Positions 14,541 to 27,040 of a DNA stretch of 64,000 bases are shown piece by piece. The DNA lies in NCBI RefSeq assembly GCF_000002995.4, contig NW_025062479.1:14308221-14372220 (forward strand), written 5' to 3'. The notes under the pieces were generated by a model that saw only the letters and a program-made list of their open reading frames with translations, was not told the origin of the DNA and searched no databases. How positions within the stretch are numbered: position 1 is the stretch's first letter; the number at the start of each line of letters is the position of its first letter. This DNA comes from Brugia malayi. Taxonomy: Eukaryota > Nematoda > Chromadorea > Rhabditida > Onchocercidae. Made by a program: the position numbers and the translations under genes.

Positions 14541-15998
14541 TATCACAACTAAATGATAAATATCCTCGGTGCTTTAAACTTTTAAGGACGCTAATATTTA
14601 TTTTTCGTTGACGACTTTCTGATTTGATTATTTATCCTGAAAAGTTTCCTATTGAAATTGATTAAATTCAGAAAATGTTCGTAAACGAATAATGTTTGTT
14701 TATTGATAATTTTAATCAACAATCGTTTATTCATTTTTTTCTTTATCTACAAAAAAGAAAAGGCAAAACATGCGATAAATCTAATTTCATTAAAGGCTTC
14801 AGAAGCTAATCTTAAAGATAAATAGCAAATTTTCTTATGTGTGTTAATATTTTTGATATGATGACATAGGTTTTAGTGTAATTCAAATGATTTTGTAAAA
14901 AAAAAAATGATTATGCAAATCAAATTATTTTTAAAATGTAAGAGTGAGATTAAAATACCGCAAGTAAATGTACAATGATCTCATTTATTACTAAATTTTC
15001 ATTTATTTGCAATTAAAAGTTATAGATTTTTAGCCTAATCAGTATGGTTATGTAAAATAATTGAGAAATTGATCAGATGAATTTTTAAAATTAAAACATG
15101 AGTAGCTCAACTTAAAAATGTAATGAATTGTAAGTAGAAGCATGAGACGCAGAAGATAATGTCAATTTCCTGTAAAAAATTTTTTTTTTTAAGTTATAGA
15201 TAACATAGTTAAATTGCACCTATGATATGATTGACATTCTGCTTGAAACAAAGAAAAGAGAAAGTGAGAAATAAGCTTAAGTAAATATTAAGAAAAAATA
15301 AGTAGTAAATAAGTAAATATCAACTATAGTTATATTTGGTAAAAAAAAAAGTGAAATATCAATCGTAGTTATATTCGATAAAAGAAATTCCTGATATTTT
15401 TCTTTTTTTAAATTTCGCTCTCTCTCATATTTTACTTTGAATTAAGGATGGCAGAAATTATTGGAAATTTTCATTTTTTTTTTCATCCCTTTTTTAGTTT
15501 TCAATACTGTTTTGTAAACTATTCCCTTTTCAATCTGTTTTAATTTCTCAACAATGTTAATTTTTCAATAGCTAATTTCTTTCATATTGTTTACAAAATT
15601 AGTTTATTCGAATCTTTCACTCAATAATATCATATTTTCAAATAATTCAATGTGAAAATCATTACAAATAATATTAGCAATTGATTAATTAATTTGTCAC
15701 TTTTCAATTCGCTTTTTTTCTCTAATTTAAGGAATAAATAATAGATTAGCAGGAAAAATTTAATATCATATAGTCGCTTCTAAATTATTTATCACTAAAG
15801 AGATAATTCACTAGCAATTCTACTTTTTTCCTTTTTTTTTCTTTAGATTTAGAAACGTGAAAAATTTTGAATTTGATTACAATTAAAAATATGGTTGATG
15901 TTTTCGAAATTAGAATTAATCAAACGAATTTAATAATATTTGCAGAGATTAAATATATGTGATCAAAAAGTACAATTTATGGGGAGAAAAGGAAATGA

Positions 15999-18900
15999 TC
16001 AAACAAGCTGATCAAATGATGGAAATAATGGAAATTGTGAAGAATGCGAAGGTACAGATTGTTGAAGCGCAAATTGCTGTGCTGAAGGCATTTGTTGTTC
16101 ATATAGCAATGATTGCGCATGATGTTGTTGTTGTGGTTGCATTTGTGAATATGATTCATATATTGATGGGTACAGTTGCGCTTCTTGTTGCTGTATGAAA
16201 GATTGTTGAGGTACATATCGTATGTTTTGAATAGATGAAGCATCCAAATATTGATTGCTATCAAGTGGCATCATTGATTGTTGTTGTTGATTTGTTGAAG
16301 TAAATTGTGTTACGGTAGATGTGAAGTCTTTAATTGGTGAAATAGATAGACCAGAACGATGTAAAGTTTCTGCAAAAAAAAAGTATTAAAATTTTACAAT
16401 ATTATTATTTATTAATACAATTAATCTAATCTGAAAAAAATAAATTTATGTTTAAAATTAAATTTGTAATGACTAAAATTGAATCTCTAAGCATAAATTA
16501 TATTCAAACATTTAGCAATTAATAAAAATCTTTTCATTCAAATTTTGGTTTCATTTTTGAGCATAAAAATTTATTAAAGGAGTTTAAATTATTTTTTCAT
16601 TTCTTAGACTAATAAATGTTATACCTGAGGATAGTTTTGTTTTGTTAAATTGTTTTGTAGAATCAATTGATGTGATGATTCTATCATCAAACTGCTGCAA
16701 AAATAATGCATTTTCACTTTCCAAAATTAGTCGAAATAAAACGACAAAAATCTAGAAATATTGGTTTAAAAAAATTTTTTTTAATTATTTATTTTCAAAA
16801 ATTAACAGATTCTCTCTCAAAATTCACTTCGTTGTAATAAAACTATTATCAACTGGTGATTAATGATAACCTGTGACGTAAATTGTTTAGAATTTGTTTC
16901 AGGTTGTCTATTCGTTTCATAATTTCTTGTCATTCTATCCATAATATACGGAAGAGTATTTTCTTCTACTAAAAAATTTGAAATTTAAACAAATAATTGT
17001 TATTATCGATGCATTCATTTTATGTGCTTATCATTATTATTATCAAAATACATATGCTATATTCAAAAAATTAATTATTCTCTGATGACTATTTTTAATT
17101 AAATATTATTTTAATTATAATATATTTGCATCATATTTAGTATTACTTGATATATTAGAGATCTGAAGCATTAATTGATATTACACTCCAATCAATTTTA
17201 TACCAAAAATTTTCTTTAGTTAAAAAAAAATGAAAAGCAAGTAAATGAAAATGAAACAAAACTAATAGTTAACCTAAATACTTAAGATATTCAATAATTT
17301 TACCATAAAGATTAGATTTTGTCGGATATGGAAGACACCAAAATCGTCGAATTGTTACACTATATGTTATACTGTAATATACATTTACAAAAAAAAAAAA
17401 AATAAGCAACTTATTTATTATCAATAAAATTTTCAAAGTGGATTTCAGTCTCCATTTTATGTAGGTTTTATTATTTTACTTATTCATTAGTTTTATAGTA
17501 TCAAAAAATTTACCATTAATTGCTAAGTTTAGTCAAATTTGTTTGCTTATTTCAAAATTATCACTACAAAGAAAGTTTATGTTATAGTTAATAGTAAAAA
17601 ATATTGTTAAATTTTTATGTTTTACCGAAAAATTTAATTTAATTTTATAATTAATTAAATTACCTTCCATTTTTTTTGGAATATTTTTTAATGTTAGCAA
17701 TATAATCAAATGCATATTGTCGTTCATCTTTCATTACCTCACCACCAACAACAATTTGTCCTGGATTTACGTCTGCAATTCCACGGTCCCACGAATTTTT
17801 TAAATTATCAAATGTGCAGCATTTCAATAACAGCCTAGAAATATTTGTAAATTTAAATATTGATTTTTTGTTAAATTCAGGAAAGATGCTGAAGTTTTCT
17901 TTTCTTTTCTAACAATTAAATTAATGCGGAACATTATGTTGCTATATTGTATTTAAATATTTAATTACATTTCTAAATATCAAAAAATTTGTTAAATTTA
18001 AAAAGATGAAAAAATTTTACGGTTGTGTAGTGATATTTGATGATGGCGACAATCCACCAACCCACTGCATATTCTCATCGCATGATGAACTAGCATAGTT
18101 TTTTTCACAAAACTAAATATTACATTTTTTTGCAAGTTGCAAAGCAAGAAAAAAAAAGTTTTTTAAATAAACTTATAATTTTTTGATACGAAAAAATATT
18201 TCAAATTGTTTAATTTAATTTTTTGCTCCAATTTTTTAAATTTTTAAATAAAAACATTTCATTTCTCTACTAGTCATGTATATTATGTTTTATTCACTAA
18301 TTTTATAATTAAAACTTTGTCATCAAAATTTGATCAAATTTTTATCACATCATCAATTCTTTCTTCTATCTATCTTCAATTAAAAAATTATCAAAAGAAA
18401 TTTTGGTTTTGATAATATTACTTTTACATTTCATAAAGTTACAATCATTTTTCTTTTTTCTTTCCATTGCAACATTTTTTATTCAATAATATAGTTATTT
18501 TACTGATTACAGAATTTTTGAATTAAAGGACAGGCTAACAGCTAGCTGTGATTCTCGTGCCATAGTTTTTGCTTTGTCATATTTCTTGAGATCAGTACGA
18601 CGCATAAATCCATCATTCTTTCTGTGAATCCTTGAAATTTAATCTAATAATTAAAATGAATTTATTAAATCATAACTTTTTTTTGGTTATAATAATAAAA
18701 ACAGAGTAAGTTTTTCAAAAACAAAAAAAAAAACTTGGAAATAGTAAAATTTAAACATTAAGCTTTTAGGAAAAGAAAAACTTAATTAAATTTTTTTGCC
18801 GTTTCCGAAATTAATATAACTAACCGATAGAATCGAGCACCCTTATCAGTTTTAACACCCCAACCAAAACACGACGGCCGTGCACATCCCAATACCGGTT

Positions 18901-19338
18901 GACCACTTTGCAGTGCCTAAAATATAAATTTATAATTTTTGGAAAGAGATAATTAACTTCAATTTTTAAAATAACATGCTATATTCTATTTTAGTAAGCA
19001 ATAAGTAAATAAAAGGAAAAATTACACATTAACAATCAAAATTCTTTTATTTTATTGAAATTAATTTAAATTTTTTATCAGCATTTTTTTGTATCTCAAA
19101 CTATTAATTTAAATTCAAGAAATTTAGTAATTAAAAATAACCGATTATCTTCTTTGGCAGAAAGAAAAATAAATTAACAGAATGATAATTTATTAAACTA
19201 TTTATGTAAAAATTAAAAAAAATTTGAATGAAATACTTGTAAACTGAATGGAATTGCATCTTCCCCACAATATGAAGCAAATATATATGCATTTTGTATT
19301 ATAATAAGACAAACTGATAACGATGTTAACAATAGCAT
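15999..19338 (-). CDS. Secreted warthog-like protein (Wart domain, hedgehog-related), no Hog domain
   Basis: Exons in transcript order: 19237-19338, 18825-18916, 18540-18621, 18021-18112, 17664-17834, 17274-17371, 16871-16968, 16625-16694, 15999-16369. All phases close, giving 391 residues. Exon 1 is a signal peptide (MLLLTSLSVCLIIIQNAYIFA) followed by SYCGEDAIPFSLQ. The cysteine-rich domain reads SGQPVLGCARPSCFGW, ARFYRKNDGFMRR, FCEKNYASSSCDENMQWVGG, LLLKCCTF, PGQIVVGGEV, YAFDYIANIKK and YSVTIRRFWC. This order of motifs matches, from memory, the Wart domain of C. elegans WRT proteins, which are secreted from epidermis and linked to molting. The last exon is glutamine-rich (for example MQPQQQHHAQSLLYEQQMPS). 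I see no Hint/Hog autoprocessing domain. The exon 3 donor (GCT|GTTAGC) was chosen by phase. The weakest point is the family name; a secreted nematode-specific protein is certain. Confidence 0.7.
18925..19190. repeat. Direct repeat, copy 1 (intron 1 of warthog-like gene)
   Basis: About 265 bases that recur with few differences at 19590-19854, an offset of 665. Shared segments include ACATGCTATATTCTATTTTA, CACATTAACAATCAAAATTC and TGATTATCTTCTTTG-like ends. The copy sits entirely inside intron 1. Confidence 0.92.
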
Positions 19339-19444
19339 AATTTGATTGAATTTAATTTTGATCAATGAAATGAGTACACTTTCAGGCAATGTAATGAGAA
19401 AAGGATGACAAAAGGATGGTTGACAGATTTGATTTCAATTTTGG

Positions 19445-19456
19445 TAGGTCAGGTCA
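19445..19456. promoter_or_regulatory. Overlapping TAGGTCA / AGGTCA nuclear-receptor half-sites
   Basis: The + strand reads TAGGTCAGGTCA, so two AGGTCA half-sites share one A. They lie about 107 bases upstream of the warthog-like ATG (19338). TAGGTCA after an AT-rich stretch is the monomer element of ROR-type receptors. NHR-23, the worm ROR, is known to control hedgehog-related and molting genes in C. elegans, so this is a plausible response element. Function here is inferred. Confidence 0.45.
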
Positions 19457-19589
19457 AAATCCATCTTTTATGTCAATGACCGATTTTTGTTCTAAGATGT
19501 GATCCGCTTTCAAATAAATTCAATTTGTAATTTATTGACATTTTTTATATTTATACGTTAACATATGATTGTACAAATATTTTTATTAT

Positions 19590-19854
19590 TATATTTATAA
19601 TTTTTGGAAAGAGATAAATTTAACTTTAATTTTTTAATAACATGCTATATTCTATTTTAGTAAGCAATAAGTAAATAAAAGAAAAAGTTGCACATTAACA
19701 ATCAAAATTCTTTTATTTTATTGAAATTAATTTAAATTTTTTATCAGCATTTTTTTTGCATCCCAAACTATTAATTTAAGTTCAAGAAATTAGTAATTAA
19801 AAATGTCTGATTATCTTCTTTGACAGAAAGAAAAATAAATTGCAGAATGATAAT
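19590..19854. repeat. Direct repeat, copy 2 (upstream of warthog-like gene)
   Basis: Second copy of the ~265-base sequence at 18925-19190, in the same orientation, beginning about 250 bases upstream of the warthog-like ATG. It differs by scattered substitutions and one- to two-base indels. I see no terminal inverted repeats, so it looks like a segmental duplication or a dispersed repeat rather than a complete transposon. Confidence 0.92.
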
Positions 19855-20265
19855 ATATTATTATTATTATTACTATGTGTAATTATTATTATCAATTATT
19901 ATTGTTGCTGATTATCACCATTGCTTTTTAATTCTTTTTTACTGTTGTTAATTATTACTAATGTTATCATTTTTATTATCATTGTTATTATTATAATTAT
20001 TATTGTTGCTATATATAATTATTGTAACTATTGTTATTCATTTATTATTACTGCCATTATTATTGTTTTCATTGTTATTGTGTTACAATTATAGATTGTC
20101 ATTATTACTATTATTATTATTTATTGTTATTCTTATTCTTATTACTACAATTACTATTATTATTATTATTATTACTATTATTATCACTACTACTACTACT
20201 ACTACTATTGTTATTAACTATTTTTTTTGCCGTTACTATTAATATTAAATTTTTATTATTATGAT
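19855..20265. repeat. Degenerate ATT/ACT/GTT trinucleotide region
   Basis: About 400 bases of imperfect ATT-type triplets with a short pure ACT run near 20189-20208. It abuts copy 2 of the direct repeat. The Leu/Ile-rich open frames inside are repeat artefacts. Confidence 0.9.
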
Positions 20266-21567
20266 TTATAATGATTATAGCCATTGTTCAATATGTGAAC
20301 GATAATTTGAATCTGATTTTTTAAGCAATTCCAGTTTTTCAGTTTTCCTTTTTTTTCCCCTTCCATGGCCCATAAAACTGTGAGGCTTTAATTCTTAAAA
20401 TTACTTTTATTGAAATTTCTCCACTGCGTTTCACAAACATAATTCCACTCGATTCATTCCATTCCACATATTTATGAAATACAAAAGGAAAAATATTTTA
20501 ATGTTTTAAATATTTTTTTAGCATTCAGAGAAAATTTATTACAATCGTTGACCTATCTATTATCTTTTACCCATTGATTGCCCAGAAAAGAGAGAGAGAA
20601 AAAAATATTTCTCTCATTTCAGCTATCATCCAATGTTCCCATTAATAATTTCATAGTCGTTCTAAGTTAAAAATTGTATTCAAAAAGGAATTACTAGTTG
20701 CAAAAAAATGATGCAAAAGATTCTGGCAAAATTGATGATTAATCAAATAAAATTTAAGATAAAATTTTGCTTCAATAAGTTACTACCAGAAAAAAAGAAA
20801 TAAAATAATGAAATGAAGAAATAAAAAACTTTAATCATTTGAAAAAAAAAATAACTTTAATCATTTGAAACGAGCATCTACTGTTATTGTTTTAATTTTG
20901 TGGTTTGTTGGAAGGTTGTTTTAATCAAAAATCATTCAAAGAATTAATCAGCTGCTAAAAATTATGTATAAATTTATTAACGAGTTATTTTTTCAAAAAA
21001 AATATTGCAAGAAAAGTGAAAAATATTCTATAGGAAATTATAAAATTTATTTCAATTCTTTTAAAAATTTCTTTCAGCAAAATTTTTCAATAACTATTTT
21101 GTTTTTCTCAACAATTTGTTGTAGTGATATCCAGAAATAGTTCTTGCACACAACAGTGGTATCGTTTGACTATTTTTATTTCTCAAATTAGCTACAGTTT
21201 TATTTATATTAATTTTTATTTCAATTAAATATTCATATTAATTGAATGAAATATTCCTCCATATACTTAATTTACTTTCTAAATAAAAAAAAAATCGAAA
21301 AGGTATGAATTTCACGAGATTTTCCATATCCTTCAGCTCCAAAATAAGAAATGGAAATAAATCTCAGTTGAAATAAGATTAAATTATGAATGCTTCAATG
21401 ATGTTAACTTAATGTTAACTTTTAAATGTTGCGATTTTACCAATCTGTTACCAATAATTATGATTAATTATGTCTTTTTGCTTAGAAAATGATAAACTGA
21501 AAATTTTAAAAATCATATTTCATTGTTAAATAAGCAAGAAATTTCAAGAATAGAAGAGAGAGATAAA
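20266..21567. other. Divergent intergenic region
   Basis: Lies between the divergently transcribed warthog-like (-) and C48-like (+) genes. It contains a short tandem duplication of AACTTTAATCATTTGAAA (about 20829-20871) and otherwise AT-rich unique sequence. No exon recognised. Confidence 0.5.
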
Positions 21568-24500
21568 ATGGAAAGAGCAGACGAAGCAGATGCAATGCAA
21601 AAATCAAAAATTGATTTTGATGAATTGATAAGTGATATCAGTGATAGTGAAACAGCTGAAACAAATACATCCGATGAGCAACAAAGTGATAAAGAAAGTT
21701 TCAGGCAAATTAATGTTAGTGTAAATTAAAGGAAATGAATTAACAAATATTTAAAGAGAAAATGATAACATTGAACATCAAAAAAGCTAAATTAAAAAGA
21801 TGTAAAGACTAATTTAAATGCTATTATTAATTTTAAAAAATGAAAATGATATTTCATGAAATTTACTAATAAATAAATTTGTTGCAAAAAAGGAAAAAGG
21901 AAAAAAAAAACAATTTGTATTAAAATACAATTAATGATTTTTTTTGGATATTTGAATGAATAATCTTAAATTTAATCTTAATATGTTATACAATGTGCTA
22001 AATAAATAGCAACGTCAGTTTTTGAAATATATTTTACAATCTAAATAAAACATTCATCTAATATGCAAAATTTTATATTAACAAATAAATTGTTACCAAA
22101 AATTTTTTAAATTTTTCAGATAAAAATGGGTGAACGTTTAACAGATGATATAATTGATGCATATTGTGATAAATTACAGGAAAGTGTTAATAAAGAAGTT
22201 GATGGAATGCTTGCAATGCAATATATTTTAGTTAGTGTTATTAATTTAATTAACAAATTTTTTATAAATAAAATTATGATGTGACAGGTAAATTTTAATT
22301 TAAATCTATTTTAGCTTTTAAGTGCTTAGGCTTTTTTTCATAACAAAAGAATTAGAAATGAAAGTTTTACGAAATAATATTTTGATTTGGGTAATTTGAA
22401 TTGTTTAATCAAAAAATATCATTTAAAATATAGTTTAAAATTTTGCTCTACATAAATTGCAATAATCATTTAAGGAATTCAGCAAAAAATAATGAGAAAT
22501 TATTGTGATAATTGACAAGTAATTTTAGGTTAGTTCAAATTACTAGATTTTCAATTTATAAATAAATATATATATATGTTAGGTATATATATTATGTCAG
22601 AAATCTCCTAAAATTATGTTTTTACTATGTTGATTGAATTACTCAATAAGTAATTTATTCTGAATTTCATTAGTATTTTATTAAAAATATTTTTTTTTCT
22701 TTTTAGTTAGAGCCAAATTCAATAAAAAATTTGATAAAAGGTGATAAAAATATCTGTCAAGTGATCTATGATCATTGCCGTGTGCATTATTTGGTGTTAT
22801 TCCGCAATAAGCACAATCCTAAACGCATCATTATTTATGATCCCATTGTACCGCGGCGAAATTCCGTTCTTGAAACGGTTTTTTTTTAAATTTTTAAAAT
22901 TTTTCAGAAAAAAAAAACTTTTTTATTCCTTTTTTTCAACGAAATTAAACTCTTGAATAAGTAATTATAATAAATCTAGAGATTATTTTCAAAAAATCTT
23001 GAAATTACAATGTGGCTTTTTATGAAAAGAGCCAGAAAAATGATGAATTTCAATTTTAATTTAATTAATATTAATAAATTCAATCTAGATAAATTGATAA
23101 GTTTATAATTCAATTAATATTTCAATTTCATTAAAAATAATTAGTTATTTTTTAGTTTAATAATAGTGTTCGTAAGCAAATTTTTGCAATGTTTGGTCAT
23201 TTATATGAAGATGATGAAATGGTTGAAATTGCAATTGAAACAGGTTTAAGAACACAAAATGATTCTTGGTCTTGTGGCTTACGAGCAGTTGCATTCATTA
23301 CACATTTATTACTTGGCATTAATCCGGCTAAGTTAATTTTTAATTAATACTATTTTTTGAATTATTTATTTAATTTTAATTCAAAAAAATTTGGGGATGA
23401 TTTTGAATAGAAGAATTAGGTAATTTAAGCTGATGAACTCGTTGTACGCCATAGAATAAACAAATTTTTATAAAAATTTAAAAAAAGAAAGAAAAGATTA
23501 AGAAACTTTTTTCAAATTGTTTTTTAAAATTTCAGAAAATAGAATAAATGAATAACTAAAGTTTCGTTAAGCGAAAATTTTATAAATTCAAAATTTTATC
23601 TTTTTTTGTTTTAAAAAAAAAGGAAATTGCAGTAAAAAATTTTCAGTTATGAATATGATTTGGAAAAAGTTGGAAAATTCATTATGCAAATTATTAAAAT
23701 TGATAGGCCTAGTCGTAAAGTAATTGTTAATGGACAATTTGGCCAGTAAAATTATTGTTCCATTTTTTTTATTTGCAATAATTATCATTAATACGCTTAT
23801 TTTCCTGAATATTTCAAAATTTTAAATTTATCTGAATTTGCTAAAATTTTCTCTAAATTCATCGTTTAAGTAATTTTATTTAGTCTAATAGCGCCTGAAA
23901 ATTTAATAATTAACAATATTAGTTTAAGCTTATCACAAAAAATTATGTTTCTAATATTTATTATTATAATTATTTATATACATTAAAGTTTATTGATTTT
24001 CACATGATTTAAGAATGATAAGCTAAGAATAGAATAATGATAAGCCAATAATAGAGTGATAAATCGTTAAATATGTTAAAGTAACAATTTAAATCAGTCA
24101 TATTTACAGGAAAAGAGAAGATAGCAAATCACGTTTAACAATTATACGTTTAACTAAAAATGGTATTTTTTCGAATAAAAATGAAAGATTCAATTTAATA
24201 ACCAAGCAATCTTCGTCCAAAACATTATTGATTGGCAGAAAAGAAATAAAAATAAGACGAAACCGTGAAAAAAAATTATCAAAATTTATCATTGATAAGA
24301 ACATGGATGATAGTAAAAGTGAAAATGATAGCAGCGGTAGAAAAATGGTAATATTTGCATACATTTGATTTTATTTATTTTTAAGGTTTTTTAGTTGTAA
24401 ATTTAATTTTGAAACTTCCAACAAAAAAATGAATTAATTTTTAGTAAACAAATTTTTGAAATAGTTAAATTATAATGAACACAATTTTTTTATTGAAAAA

Positions 24501-25330
24501 TGTTATCAGTGATAATTAAATACTTTGAGAGTGTAATTTTTTGATGAATAACTTTTTTGTGAATATAAATGATTGAAATATTTACATTCGCTTTATGCAA
24601 TAATTTATTTAATAATGAAATATTAATGGTAGCTAAAAGTTACTGTAATGAATTTATTCATTTATAATCTAATTTCTTATAGACAGTGCTATTTTAATTA
24701 AATAGATATTTTGGGAGCATTTTGATGAATAATTAATTGATTTGCATAAAGATGCTAATATTTAGTAACTTATATCTTTTAGCGTACAATTAATTAGCAT
24801 TGCTTGGAAACAAATCTTTAAATCTTAGTATTAATTTTTATTTTTTATTTTACTCTTTTTTTATGACCTGTTATAGAAAAAAGTGGGTGACTGTTCGAAC
24901 TTTCATTTGTTCAGTAAATTTTGTTTGTTTTAGAAATTTTTGATTAGTAAATTTGACTTAAAATAATTTGTAGAAAATAATTTAGTGTAAGATATTGGTG
25001 TTTTGTAAGCTAAATTTTGTCATTCACTTATGTTTTAAATTTGTATTAAATTTCCTCTCTCTTTGCTCCAATTTTTTTCCTTTTTTATTTATTGATACTT
25101 TTTTTGATACGTCTAATTGCGCTCTATTATGCGTCTAATTATGCAATTAGAAATTTTAAATGAACTTAGTCATATGTTTCGAGAAAATATCGAAAATTTT
25201 TATATTAATTTTAGAATACTTATGGATGTGTAAACCACATAAATCAAGGAGAATGAGCAGCAGCGAACATAATTCATCGAAAAATTTTAAATCTTATGAA
25301 GAAATATTGTCAACCATCAGTGATAAATAA
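21568..25330 (+). CDS. Ulp1/C48-like cysteine-protease-fold protein
   Basis: Exons: 21568-21714 (or 21720), 22120-22230, 22707-22877, 23156-23331, 23647-23745, 24110-24336, 25215-25330, about 348 residues. The N-terminus is acidic and serine-rich. The core reads QVIYDHCRVHYLVLF, then RIIIYDP, then TQNDSWSCGLRAVAFITHLL. This is the His...Asp...Gln-(x5)-Cys-Gly order of the Ulp1/SENP (C48) deubiquitinase-like clan, with candidate catalytic His in VHYLVLF, Asp in YDP, Gln and Cys in QNDSWSCG. The segment GINPANYEYDLEKV after the Cys also fits. The tail is basic (KEIKIRRNREKKLSK). Likely substrates are SUMO or other ubiquitin-like conjugates, or the gene may descend from a transposon-associated protease; this cannot be told here. 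The start ATG follows an in-frame stop at 21493. The donor of exon 6 (GCG|GTAGAA) was chosen because it keeps the last exon open, so the C-terminus is the least certain part. Confidence 0.72.
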
Positions 25331-25577
25331 TTATTGCAGTGTTTAATTTCAATTTAATTTTAATTTATTCTTTAAAATGACATCACATCCAAATTTTGCT
25401 TTTTTCTTTTATTATTTTACTTTAAATTTAAAATTAATTTAAATAACTCTCGTAATTTTCTTTCTTTTTTTTTACATAAAATTTATTGTTGTCAACAATA
25501 AGAAATCGAATCCGAATGATAAATAATATGATAAATGTTTTTGAAATAAGTGATTTTTTCTTGTTAATATTAAGATG

Positions 25578-25583
25578 AATAAA
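25578..25583 (+). terminator. Candidate polyadenylation signal AATAAA for the C48-like gene
   Basis: An AATAAA about 250 bases after the stop codon of the C48-like gene. It is a plausible mRNA 3' end, but AATAAA is frequent by chance in this AT-rich DNA. Confidence 0.3.
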
Positions 25584-26696
25584 CAAACTTATTTTTGATA
25601 AATAATCCTGAATAACTTAAAAGTTAAAAGATTAAAAATAATTTAATTTTAATTGCAAACTGACAAGGAAGCACATATATTCCAATTTTACTTAACACTA
25701 TATCAATTTTTGATTCTTGCAACTTTTGTAATTATTTTAAATATTAAGGCTAAAAATATTAATTTAATTTTAACATTTAAACATTTTTGATGTGGTTATG
25801 TACTTCTCAACATCGATAGGATAGAAAGATGTGATAAATTGCTGATTTGCTTGTACAGTTTTCACTGATTGATATATTTATCAGAATTTACTTCATTCCA
25901 AAATAAACAACTGAATGAGTTCTAGTTAGTATTATCCCTTAATTTTTCCATCATTTTTTCAAAGTATCCACTATATAACATATTCGTCATATACTAGAAA
26001 TTCGACAATTATACACATTTCAAATATTAAATTAGCTTTTTGTTCATTTTTTAAAATATATTAATTGTTGCTACTAAGATAATTATCATTTAATCTATGT
26101 AATTTATAAAAATGGATAAACCGTAATTATGACTGAAAATTGAGAGCTCTTTTTGTTGATAACAGGATGACGTTCCGGATATTTTAATGAAAATAACTTT
26201 ATTGTTGAAATGATTATCTATTTTTAGCATTTAGCTTGAAATGCAAAAAAAAAAATTGTACATTTCCAGCGGATATTCATAAAAAATTAATTAATAAAAC
26301 GAATTTATAAGGTACTTATTACTTTGTTGTATGTTTTAATAAAAACATAATGACCAAAAGTTCTTTATGCGCAATTCATTTGATTCAGTTAAGGGAGCAC
26401 TAAAAATTTTCCGTTTTGAAATACAATAATTGGAATATAATATTAAGGAATACAATAAGGAAATGGAGTTCATAAAATTTTGTTTTTTTTGTTTTTTATT
26501 TTAATTTATTGGTTACTTTTTAAATTATATTTGAAACTCATATTTGTTTTATATTGAACTGTTTCTCATTAATTTTAAAACTTCTACAAGTGGACAATTA
26601 AACCTGTAATCCATTTTTTTTTAACTGCATAAATAAGAATTTATAAATGGCTTACTGACAATAATATTAGCAAAGTGATTACTTTATCATCGACAT

Positions 26697-27040
26697 GCTT
26701 TTCCAGTGTGATTATCATTAAATGTTATCACACACATACATAATATTGCTTTTAATAAGATCATTAATAAATAAAAAATATTATTGTTATAATAAAATTT
26801 TTTAAAAAAAAATTTTTTTTTGTTATTGAAAAAAATAAACTCCAAAAAAATCACTTTAGCTTCGAAAAAAAAGAATTTGGTATAAAAGTGTTCAATCCTA
26901 TTATTAAATGAATGATATGCAAATATAAAATGATCAACTTCAAAATTTTCTTTTTTTGAAAACTTTTTTTGACCTTTTACATTGGTAACAAAAATTGCTT
27001 TTTCCAGTGTGATTATCAATTAATGTCATCATATATATAA
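26697..27040. repeat. Pair of ~40-bp direct repeats 300 bp apart
   Basis: The sequence GCTTTTCCAGTGTGATTATCA followed by ATTAAATGTTATCA-like bases occurs at 26697, and a close copy occurs at 26997. The 300-base spacing could mark the ends of a small element, but no inverted termini were seen. Confidence 0.7.

Larger units (their letters stand above)
13931..15998. other. Convergent intergenic region
   Basis: AT-rich DNA between the 3' ends of the SDR gene (+) and the warthog-like gene (-). It holds only homopolymer runs and the hairpin at 14504-14540. A minus-strand AATAAA (TTTATT on + at 15603-15608) could end the warthog-like mRNA. No exon seen. Confidence 0.6.

Noticed and set aside
15959..16264. 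Open frames on + and in the second minus frame overlapping the last exon of the warthog-like gene
   Set aside because: Shadows of the true minus-strand exon 15999-16369, which is supported by phase across nine exons.
20003..20264. Leu/Ile/Tyr-rich open frames
   Set aside because: Low-complexity triplet region, not a membrane protein.
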